From Betaproteobacteria bacterium (GTDB lineage: Bacteria; Pseudomonadota; Gammaproteobacteria; Burkholderiales; Burkholderiaceae_C), in NCBI GenBank assembly GCA_016716535.1, contig JADJWD010000002.1, positions 310,001 through 374,000 on the forward strand: a DNA stretch of 64,000 nt, written 5' to 3'. Under the pieces are notes generated by a model, which saw nothing but the letters and a program-made list of their open reading frames with translations, was not told where the DNA came from and ran no database searches. How positions within the stretch are numbered: the first letter of the stretch is position 1; every line of letters starts with the position of its first letter. Shown piece after piece: positions 8,815-15,296 of the stretch. The translations under genes were made by a program, and so were the position numbers.

Positions 8815-8832
8815 GTCGGGCCGGGACCCGAC
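8815..8832. terminator. Hairpin repeat after LysR gene, shared with the 49-kb element
   Basis: GTCGGGCCGGGACCCGAC forms a 6-bp stem (GTCGGG/CCCGAC) about 40 bases after the LysR stop. No T-run follows, so rho-independent action is uncertain. The identical 18-mer occurs in the right arm of the inverted-repeat element near 49.17 kb and its reverse complement in the left arm near 48.80 kb, so this may be a solitary fragment of that repeat family. Confidence 0.45.
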
Positions 8833-8892
8833 GCCGACCCAGGCAGGAAGGAAAGGCGGCAGCATGCAGGCCTGGCTGTCGCAACGAGCAGC

Positions 8893-8898
8893 TAGCAT
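8893..8898 (+). promoter_or_regulatory. Candidate -10 hexamer, near-leaderless start of CoA-binding gene
   Basis: TAGCAT ends 8 bases before ATG 8907, one of a recurring set of TAnnnT-like elements directly before start codons in this window. No clear -35 box is seen. Confidence 0.4.
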
Positions 8899-8906
8899 CG
8901 GTGCCC

Positions 8907-9371
8907 ATGTCCACCGACGACATCCCCACCCTGCGCCGCATCCTGCGCGAATGCCGCACGCTGGCGGTGGTCGGCCTGTCGGCCGAATGGCACCGGCCGA
9001 GCTACTTCGCGGCCAGCTACATGCAGGCCAAGGGCTGCCGCATCGTGCCGGTGAACCCGCGCTACACGCAGATCCTCGGCGAGCGCTGCTATGCGCGGCT
9101 GGAGGACATCCCGCACCCCGTCGACCTCGTTGACGTCTTCCGCCGCACCGACGACGTGCTGCCGATCGCCCGAAGCGCCATCGCGATCGGGGCCAAGTGC
9201 CTGTGGCAGCAGCTCGGCGTGAGGAACCTCGAAGCCGACGCGCTGGCGCGCGCCGCGGGGCTCGATTCGGTGATGGACCGCTGCGTGAAGATCGAGCACG
9301 CCCGCCTGTTCGGCGGGTTGCACTGGATGGGCGTCAACACGCGCGTGATCTCGGCGCGGCGAGCGGCGTGA
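8907..9371 (+). CDS. CoA-binding (YccU-like) protein
   Basis: A 154-residue single-domain Rossmann protein of the CoA-binding family related to the N-terminal domain of succinyl-CoA synthetase alpha. Typical segments are LAVVGLSAEWHRPSYF (nucleotide loop), RIVPVNPRYTQILGERCYARLEDIP, the VDVFRRTDDV strand and ALAIGAKCLWQQLGV-like sequence. The biochemical role is not established; free-standing members bind CoA. ATG 8907 was preferred over GTG 8901 because a TAGCAT hexamer ends eight bases before it, fitting a near-leaderless start. Its TGA overlaps the GTG start of the following beta-helix gene by 4 bp. Confidence 0.85.
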   Translation: MSTDDIPTLRRILRECRTLAVVGLSAEWHRPSYFAASYMQAKGCRIVPVNPRYTQILGERCYARLEDIPHPVDLVDVFRRTDDVLPIARSAIAIGAKCLWQQLGVRNLEADALARAAGLDSVMDRCVKIEHARLFGGLHWMGVNTRVISARRAA

Positions 9372-10783
9372 GGCGCCGGGCGCGCTGGCTGATCGTCCTG
9401 CTGCTGCTGGCTGTGCTGGTTGTCGCCGGCACTGCTTTCCTGGCGTTGAGCCTGCTGCGCTACAGCCCGAGCGAGGCGATGCAGGCGCTCGAGGAGCGGT
9501 CGCCGGTGGAGATGATCGGCCACGCCTACCGCCGGCTCGAAGGGCACCCTCGCCTGGAGCGCGTGCTGCACCCGCCGTTGAACGGTCTGCTCGGGCATCT
9601 AGTGCGTGAGCCCGTTGGCCCGTTGCGCGACCTCGGCAAGGGCGTGCGGCCGCAGGGGCTGCGCGTTGGCGCGCCGACGCGTGTGCTCGCGACGGCCGCT
9701 GACATTGCGGCCGCGATGGCCGCCGCGCAGCCGGGCGACGTGCTCGAGATCGCGCCCGGCCGGTACGCGCTGCCCGGCACGCTTTACACGCGGCGCGGCG
9801 GGCGGCCCGACGCGCCGATCACGTTGCGCGCGGCCCGGCCCGGCACCGTGACGCTCGAAGTGCGCAGCGTCCAGGGCATGCTCGTCGCGCATCCGCACTG
9901 GATCATCGAGAACCTCGCGTGGCGGGGCCTGTGCCGCGCCGACGACGAATGTGAACACGCGCTGCACATCGTCGGCGACGCGCGCGGCACGGTCGTGCGC
10001 AACAACCACTTCGAGGACTTCAGCGCGCATCTGAAGATCAACGGCGAGGCGGGCCGCTTCCCCGACGACGGGCTGCTGCAGTTCAGCACGCTCGCCAACA
10101 CGCGGCCGCGCGCCGGGCGTGTGCCGGTGGCGCTGGTCGATCTCGTCGGTGCCAGCGGCTGGCAGCTGCTCGACAACCGCATCGAGGGCTTCGTCAAGAA
10201 CGGCGGCGACGGCGTTTCGTACGGCATGTTCATGAAAGGCGGCGGCCGCGGCGGGCGCATCGAGCGCAACGTCGTCGTCTGCACGCCGCGCGCGGTGCGC
10301 CAACCGGGGCTGCGCCTGGGCATCTCGATCGGCGGCGGCGGCACCGGCGCCGAGTTCTGCCGGGACAAGCGGTGCGACTTCGAGCACGACGCCGCCGTGG
10401 TCGCCAACAACGTCGTCGCACACTGCAACGACGCCGGCATCGACGTCTCGAAGTCGCGCGCCGCGCTGGTGGCGCACAACACGCTCGTCAATACGCAGGG
10501 CATCCTCGTGCGGAATCCGCCGGCCGACGCGCGCGTGGTCAACAACGTGCTCGACGGTCGCGTGCGACATCGCGCCGGCACCGTGCTCGCGGCCGACAGC
10601 GACAACCGGCGCACCGGCAACCTCGGCTCATGGCTCGCCGACGCCGACGGGCTGGACCTGCGCTGGCGCGAGGCGCCCGAGCTCGTGGCGACGCCGGCCG
10701 AAGTGACACACGACTTCTGCGGCCGCCGCCGCGCGCCGCAATCCGAGCCGGGCGCCGGGGCGGCGGCGGCTTGTGGACGGTGA
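9368..10783 (+). CDS. Membrane-anchored right-handed beta-helix protein (polysaccharide-lyase-like)
   Basis: A 471-residue protein. Residues 6-28 form one N-terminal transmembrane segment (WLIVLLLLAVLVVAGTAFLA). After a ~60-residue linker, AADIAAAMAAAQPGDVLEIAPGRY starts a chondroitinase-B/alginate-lyase-like beta-helix, followed by many short rungs ending in N-H or N-N turns (VVRNNHFEDF, LLDNRIEGF, VVANNVVAHC, LVAHNTLVNT, VVNNVLDG). Such proteins cleave or bind acidic polysaccharides at the cell surface. No catalytic residues could be fixed by eye. GTG 9368 overlaps the previous stop (GTGA), indicating coupling. A glycosyltransferase and a methyltransferase gene converge on it, which would fit a surface-glycan role. 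Confidence 0.75.
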   Translation: MRRRARWLIVLLLLAVLVVAGTAFLALSLLRYSPSEAMQALEERSPVEMIGHAYRRLEGHPRLERVLHPPLNGLLGHLVREPVGPLRDLGKGVRPQGLRVGAPTRVLATAADIAAAMAAAQPGDVLEIAPGRYALPGTLYTRRGGRPDAPITLRAARPGTVTLEVRSVQGMLVAHPHWIIENLAWRGLCRADDECEHALHIVGDARGTVVRNNHFEDFSAHLKINGEAGRFPDDGLLQFSTLANTRPRAGRVPVALVDLVGASGWQLLDNRIEGFVKNGGDGVSYGMFMKGGGRGGRIERNVVVCTPRAVRQPGLRLGISIGGGGTGAEFCRDKRCDFEHDAAVVANNVVAHCNDAGIDVSKSRAALVAHNTLVNTQGILVRNPPADARVVNNVLDGRVRHRAGTVLAADSDNRRTGNLGSWLADADGLDLRWREAPELVATPAEVTHDFCGRRRAPQSEPGAGAAAACGR

Positions 10784-10813
10784 CGGGGTGATGAGCCGGG
10801 GCCGGGCCCTGCT

Positions 10814-11821
10814 TCAGTACCCCCACCTCGCCTTCCTCGCCTTCGCCGCAATCGTGCGGGCCTTGTAGTCGATGCCGCTGAACTCGGCCCAGTCGGCCAG
10901 CGTGCGGGCGCGGCCGAGGCCGAAGGCGCCGAGGTCGGCGTCGGCCCACAGCAGCGCCGCCAGGCGCATCTGCGCGGCACGCTCGAGCACCGCCGAGCGC
11001 ACCGCGCGGCGCTCGTCCTGCTCGGGCGTCCAGTGCATCGGCCGCGGCGAGGTGCCCGGCGTCGTGTAGAGGTGGTACATCGGCATGCCGGGGATCTGGT
11101 AGAGGTCCCAGCCGTGCGTCCACGCGCGCAGCGCGAAGGCCTGCTCCTCGCCGTGGAAGTACAGGCGCGGGTCGTACGGCAGGTCCTCGACGATGTAGCC
11201 CGGCGCGAAGAGGCACCCGCCGCCGACGTGGATGCCGAGTTCGGGCTCGTCGCGCTCGACCGCCACGCACTCGAACATCAGCACCGGGTGCTCGGCGGCG
11301 AATTCGCTCGTGCCCTGCACCGCGAAGGCGAGCACGCGGTTGGTCACCGGCCGCGCCACCGGGTGGCCGTTCACCATCTCGAACGGGTTCGGATAACACG
11401 AGACGAGGCTGCGGCTGTTGCGCGCCTCGCACCACTGGCCCCACTGCACGAGCACGTCGTCCCAGCCGGGCTCGAACCACATGTGCGAGTCGATCTGCAA
11501 GTACCAGTCCTCGCCCTGGTAGAGGTTCATCGCCGCCGCGCGCGCCCAGCAGGGGCCGCGTGCTTCGAGCGCATCGACGCGCGTGAAGCGCACGTGCTGG
11601 CGCGACCATTCGTCCTCGAGGCGCAGGTTCTGCCCCGGCACCTGCTGCTCGACGACGCCGAGGTAGATGCGCGACGGGTCGCTCGCCTGGGCGCGCGCGC
11701 TGGCGATCGTGAAGGCCAGCATCGGATCGCAGTAGGCGGCGATGCTGATGAAGATCGTCTGCGCGCTCGTGCTCGCAATCACGCTCGGGCTCGCGTTCTG
11801 AACGGCCGGGGATTCGGGCAT
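10814..11821 (-). CDS. GlcNAc-transferase-like glycosyltransferase (GT-A fold)
   Basis: A 335-residue protein resembling the Glycosyltransferase (GlcNAc) family (PF11397), related to the enzymes that add GlcNAc to Dictyostelium Skp1. Signatures are TIFISIAAYCDPML at the nucleotide-binding start, YLQIDSHMWFEPGWDD (a DxH motif in place of DxD for metal and sugar-nucleotide), GGGCLFAPG and FHGEEQAFALRAW in the acceptor region. No signal peptide or membrane segment, so probably cytoplasmic or peripheral. The acceptor is unknown. It lies 43 bp downstream of a methyltransferase gene on the same strand; the pair may modify one glycan or protein. Confidence 0.72.
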   Translation of the reverse strand: MPESPAVQNASPSVIASTSAQTIFISIAAYCDPMLAFTIASARAQASDPSRIYLGVVEQQVPGQNLRLEDEWSRQHVRFTRVDALEARGPCWARAAAMNLYQGEDWYLQIDSHMWFEPGWDDVLVQWGQWCEARNSRSLVSCYPNPFEMVNGHPVARPVTNRVLAFAVQGTSEFAAEHPVLMFECVAVERDEPELGIHVGGGCLFAPGYIVEDLPYDPRLYFHGEEQAFALRAWTHGWDLYQIPGMPMYHLYTTPGTSPRPMHWTPEQDERRAVRSAVLERAAQMRLAALLWADADLGAFGLGRARTLADWAEFSGIDYKARTIAAKARKARWGY

Positions 11822-11864
11822 GGCGGCGTCCGGCGCGAGAGGCCAGTCCTTCGCGGGCCGCGCC

Positions 11865-12521
11865 TCAGCGCGGCCGGTACGCGGCTTCGCGCGGCTGGTC
11901 GACGAGCCGCAGCCGGCCCGGGCGCACGAGGCTCGTGCCGTCGTAGTCGTGCAGTGGCACGCGCGCGTCGTTGAAGCGGCGCACCAGCGCGTCCATCGTC
12001 ATGCCGGCGCTGCGATAGCCGCGCAGCAGCAGCATCGTCACCGAGCGCGTGTTCTCCCAGGCCCACAGGTCGTGCCAGTCGAAGTCGCGCTCGCTCCAGG
12101 CCGATCGATGCACGGCGCTCGCCAACCCCGCCGCCGCGCCCTGCACGACGAACTCGGGCACCACCAGCAGCGCCCACGCGCAGCGGTAGACCATCGCGTT
12201 CAAGAGATCCAGGCCCTCGCTCTTCGGCATCTGCTGCAGGCAGTCGCCGGCGATGACGAGATCGAAGGCTTCCTCGGTGTGGTCGCTCCACCAGCGCGTG
12301 GCGTCGGCGACGTCGACGCGCTGGTACAGCTCGGGCAGCGCGAAGCGCTCGGCGTGCACGGCTTCCAGCTCGATGGCGACGCGCTCGCACGAGGGCGCCG
12401 CGCGCTGCAGCATCCGCCCGTACTTGCCGGCGCCGGCGCCGATGTCGAGGGCCCGTGCGGGCGCGATGGCGCCGATCAGGTGCTCGGCCGCGGCATCGAA
12501 GATGGGGAACGAGCCCGACAT
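11865..12521 (-). CDS. Class I SAM-dependent methyltransferase
   Basis: A 218-residue Rossmann methyltransferase. Motif I is ALDIGAGAGKYGRM, the acidic loop is VAIELEAVH and the post-motif FDLVIAGDCLQQMP matches the usual motif IV. A substrate cannot be named. I chose ATG 12521 because TAGAAT ends seven bases upstream, the leaderless spacing seen elsewhere in this window; ATG 12530 would put the start codon inside that hexamer. The gene precedes the GlcNAc-transferase-like gene by 43 bp on the same strand and is divergent from the lipoprotein gene. A role in glycan tailoring is inferred only from position. Confidence 0.78.
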   Translation of the reverse strand: MSGSFPIFDAAAEHLIGAIAPARALDIGAGAGKYGRMLQRAAPSCERVAIELEAVHAERFALPELYQRVDVADATRWWSDHTEEAFDLVIAGDCLQQMPKSEGLDLLNAMVYRCAWALLVVPEFVVQGAAAGLASAVHRSAWSERDFDWHDLWAWENTRSVTMLLLRGYRSAGMTMDALVRRFNDARVPLHDYDGTSLVRPGRLRLVDQPREAAYRPR

Positions 12522-12528
12522 GCGGGGC

Positions 12529-12534
12529 ATTCTA
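12529..12534 (-). promoter_or_regulatory. Candidate -10 hexamer for leaderless methyltransferase mRNA
   Basis: Reading the minus strand, TAGAAT is followed by seven bases and then ATG 12521. This spacing would put the transcription start at the initiation codon. No Shine-Dalgarno is present. Confidence 0.45.
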
Positions 12535-12661
12535 GGACCCGCCTCTTTGCGCTCTTGCGCTCCCGCGCACCCGCGCCTCGCGCTCTCGTGGTCTCGCACG
12601 CTCGCGCCACCGTGCTCTCCCGCTCTCGTGCCCGCAACGCGGCGTGCACAATCGCTGTCCG

Positions 12662-13687
12662 ATGACCGCGCCGCCTTGCCCCGGCCGCACGCCGCCCCGC
12701 GCAGGAGCGCGCGTCGCCGCGATCGCGGCCGCTTCGGCGGTGCTCGCCGCCGTGCTCACCACCGGTTGCGCCACGCGCTCGACCGAGGTGGCCGCGCAGC
12801 CGGCCAACCCGGCGCAGTTTGCCGGCTGGAGCTGCGCGCGCATCGACGACGAAGCCGAGCGCGTGCAGCGCCGCGCCGCCGAGGTGGCCTGGGCCGTCGA
12901 CGAACGTTCGGGCAACAACATCGTCGCGCTCGGCGTCGGCGTGATGGTGTTCTGGCCCGCACTGCTGGCCCTGCGCCCCGAGGGCCAGGAGGCCGAAGAC
13001 CTGGCGCGGCTGAAGGGCCGCTTCGAGGCGCTGCGAGCGGCTTCGGCGCTCGCGCGCTGCCCGCCGCCTTCGGCCGAGCTGCCGCCGGCGCGCGCCGCGG
13101 CGCTGCCGGTGGCGCCCGGTGACCGCCTCGTCTACGAAGAGCGGCCGACAGCGCGCCAGGCCGCCATCGAACAACGCTGGACGGTGCGTGCGCTGCGCCG
13201 CGACGAGATCGAGTACACGCGCGCGGCGCCGCCTGCATCTGGTGCGGCTGCCGGGTCGAGTGCGTCTGTACCTGCATCTGCACCTGCGCCGACGCCGGCC
13301 ACGCAGAACACGACGCTGCGCCACGACCCGCTCGGCAACGTGCTCGCCGGCGACCCGGGCGCGCTCGTCTGGCCGCAGCTGCTGCGCGGCGAGCTCGCGC
13401 TCGGGCAGGTGACGGCGGGCGAGATCCGCGTCGTCGGCGATCCCCTCGTGCGTGCCCGCGTGCGCGCGCAGGTCGTCGCCGTCGGCCCGCAGCAGGTGGA
13501 CGGCCGCCGCTTCGAGGCCGCGGTGCTCGAGCTCTTCGGCGACGTGCTGACCGAGGCGCCCGGCGCAACGCGCCTGGACGGCGTGCTCGTCGTCGACCGC
13601 AACAGCGGCGTGCTGCTGCGGCTGGACCTGCGCAGCAGCCAGGCGCCGTTCCGGCTGATGCGCCGGCTGGTTCATGTGGAGCGCTGA
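12662..13687 (+). CDS. Putative lipoprotein of unknown function
   Basis: A 341-residue protein with a lipoprotein signal: basic N-terminus, hydrophobic VAAIAAASAVLAAVL and lipobox LTTGC with Cys36. Two hydrophobic stretches follow near residues 80-105 (NNIVALGVGVMVFWPALLAL). The middle has an Ala/Ser/Pro-rich linker (about 195-220), then a folded-looking C-terminal domain with repeated GD/V strands (GRRFEAAVLELFGDVLTE, LDGVLVVDRNSGVLLRLDLR). I do not recognise the family. CACAAT at 12647-12652 could be a -10 nine bases before ATG 12662. The last codons (HVER-stop) form the first copy of a 25-bp tandem repeat. Confidence 0.7.
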   Translation: MTAPPCPGRTPPRAGARVAAIAAASAVLAAVLTTGCATRSTEVAAQPANPAQFAGWSCARIDDEAERVQRRAAEVAWAVDERSGNNIVALGVGVMVFWPALLALRPEGQEAEDLARLKGRFEALRAASALARCPPPSAELPPARAAALPVAPGDRLVYEERPTARQAAIEQRWTVRALRRDEIEYTRAAPPASGAAAGSSASVPASAPAPTPATQNTTLRHDPLGNVLAGDPGALVWPQLLRGELALGQVTAGEIRVVGDPLVRARVRAQVVAVGPQQVDGRRFEAAVLELFGDVLTEAPGATRLDGVLVVDRNSGVLLRLDLRSSQAPFRLMRRLVHVER

Positions 13688-13763
13688 CGCGCTCGTGCAT
13701 GTGGAGCGCTGACGCGCTCGTGCATGTGGAGCGCTGACGCGCTCGTGCATGTGAAGCGCTGAC
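13673..13763 (+). repeat. 25-bp tandem repeat with internal hairpin, spanning a stop codon
   Basis: Copies start at 13673, 13698, 13723 and 13748; the last is partial with one G-to-A change. Each unit contains GAGCGCTGACGCGCTC, a perfect 6-bp stem with loop TGAC, and the loop of the first copy holds the TGA stop of the lipoprotein gene. Later copies repeat the gene end (His-Val-Glu-Arg-stop) without being translated. The row of hairpins could protect the 3' end or stop transcription, but no T-run is present. Confidence 0.9.
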
Positions 13764-13860
13764 CCTCACAGATCTTTACCCGCGCTGCATGGTGGCGACA
13801 AGGCCGGCGCCCAGCATTCACTCCATCCGATGAACCCCTGAGGCCACAAGGAGCCCGACG

Positions 13861-14454
13861 ATGGAAGTGAAGACCCTCTCCAAGAACCTGCCGTCCCGCC
13901 GCGGCGCCTGGAAGCTGCTGGCCGGTACCGGCCTCGTGGCGCTGGCCGCGAGCCTGGCGCAACCCGTGCTGGCGCGCGGCCCGATGGGCGGTGAAGGCGG
14001 CATGGGCGGCGGCATGGGCATGATGCACGGCGCCGGCATGGGCGGCGGCGCGGGCATGGGCATGAAGGACGGCCGCCACGGCGCGCGCTGGCTCGATGCC
14101 GCTGGCGCCACTGCCGAGCAGAAGGCGCAGATCAAGCAGATCATGGACACGGCGCACAACGACCTGAAGCCGCTGCGTGACGCCGGCCGCACGCTGCACA
14201 ACGAGATGCGCGCGCTCTTCGCGCAGCCGACCGTCGACGCCAACGCCGTCGAGGCGCTGCGCCAGAAGGTGCAGGCCAACCGCGAGGCGGCCAGCAAGCG
14301 CATGACGCAAGCGATGATCGATGCCAGCCGCGTGCTGACGCCCGAGCAGCGCAAGCAGATGGCCGACCGCCAGGCGCAACGGCGCGGGATGATGGAGCGC
14401 CATCGCGCCGAGCGTCAGCAGCTCAACCGCGGCGCCGCGCCCGCGCCGCGCTGA
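13861..14454 (+). CDS. Spy/CpxP-like periplasmic protein with Met/Gly-rich N-terminus
   Basis: A 197-residue exported protein. A signal peptide (hydrophobic LLAGTGLVALAASLA, cleavage likely after PVLA, residue 38) is followed by a Gly/Met-rich stretch, residues 40-69, with about nine Met and His56. The rest is helical and highly charged, with LTPEQRKQMADR near residue 160 matching the LTxxQ motif of Spy/CpxP chaperones. Such proteins bind unfolded periplasmic proteins and often restrain or report to a sensor kinase. It has a clear AAGGAG Shine-Dalgarno and precedes an OmpR-type regulator and kinase. The Met-rich tract suggests copper or silver binding, an inference from composition. Confidence 0.82.
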   Translation: MEVKTLSKNLPSRRGAWKLLAGTGLVALAASLAQPVLARGPMGGEGGMGGGMGMMHGAGMGGGAGMGMKDGRHGARWLDAAGATAEQKAQIKQIMDTAHNDLKPLRDAGRTLHNEMRALFAQPTVDANAVEALRQKVQANREAASKRMTQAMIDASRVLTPEQRKQMADRQAQRRGMMERHRAERQQLNRGAAPAPR

Positions 14455-14497
14455 ATGCGCTGAGGGCGAGAATGCCGGCCCGGGCCTGCCATCCAAG

Positions 14498-14529
14498 GTG
14501 ACCCGACCGGGCCTCGGCCCGGTCGTCAC
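14498..14529. terminator. Strong GC hairpin between Spy-like gene and response regulator
   Basis: CGACCGGGCC and GGCCCGGTCG form a perfect 10-bp stem with a two-base loop, flanked by GTGA/TCAC. It sits 44 bases after the Spy-like stop and 48 bases before the regulator start. There is no T-run, so it may attenuate or stabilise the upstream mRNA rather than end transcription. Confidence 0.55.
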
Positions 14530-14576
14530 CGTCGGCGTGAACGGCCCGCTTCGGTTTTCCTGACGCCCCACGACGC

Positions 14577-15275
14577 ATGACCCCCCGCCTGCTGCTCATC
14601 GACGACGACACCCGGCTCACCGACATGGTGGGCGACTACCTGCGCCGGCAGGGTTTCGTGGTGCAGGTGGCCGGCTCGCTGGCCGACGGGCGGCGCCAGC
14701 TCGCCGAGGCGCTGCCTGACGCGCTGGTGCTCGACCTGATGCTGCCCGACGGCGACGGCCTGGACTTCACGCGCGAGCTGCGGGGCGCGGCGCGCACGCG
14801 CCGCCTGCCGCTCCTGATGCTCACCGCGCGCGGCGAGCCCACCGACCGCGTCGTCGGCCTCGAACTCGGCGCCGACGACTACCTCGGCAAGCCGTTCGAG
14901 GCGCGCGAGCTGCTCGCGCGCATCAAGGCGCTGTTGCGCCGCGCCGCGCCCGAGGCCGGCCCCGACGAGGTGCTGACCTTCGGCCGGCTCGAGATCGACC
15001 TCGGCGCACGCCAGGCGCGGCTCGATGGCAAGCCGTGCGAGCTGACCGGCCACCAGTTCGAATTGCTCACCGTGCTGGCCGGCGCGCCCGGCCGCGTGCT
15101 CTCGCGCGACCAGATCATGGACGCGCTGAAAGGCCACCCGCTCGAGGCCTTCGACCGCAGCATCGACGTGCACATCTCGCGCATCCGCGCCGTCATCGAA
15201 GACGACCCGAAGAACCCGCGCCGCGTGCTCACCGTGCGCGGCGCCGGCTACATCTTCGCGCGCAAGCAGGACTGA
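14577..15275 (+). CDS. OmpR/PhoB-family response regulator
   Basis: A 232-residue two-domain regulator. The receiver has the acidic triad at residues 9-11, phospho-acceptor Asp53 in VLDLMLPDGDG, Thr83 and Lys105 in LGKPFE. The C-terminal winged helix (about 135-230) has the OmpR-type LTGHQFELLTVLAGAPGRV and VLTVRGAGYIF. It is followed after 21 bp by its sensor kinase and preceded by the Spy/CpxP-like gene, an arrangement like cpxP-cpxRA. Target genes are unknown; self-control and control of the Spy-like gene are likely. Confidence 0.93.
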   Translation: MTPRLLLIDDDTRLTDMVGDYLRRQGFVVQVAGSLADGRRQLAEALPDALVLDLMLPDGDGLDFTRELRGAARTRRLPLLMLTARGEPTDRVVGLELGADDYLGKPFEARELLARIKALLRRAAPEAGPDEVLTFGRLEIDLGARQARLDGKPCELTGHQFELLTVLAGAPGRVLSRDQIMDALKGHPLEAFDRSIDVHISRIRAVIEDDPKNPRRVLTVRGAGYIFARKQD

Positions 15276-15296
15276 CGGACAAGGACGCGCCGGCCG

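Noticed and set aside
13673..13763. Possible CRISPR array
   Set aside because: Units are strictly head-to-tail without unique spacers and no cas genes are nearby.
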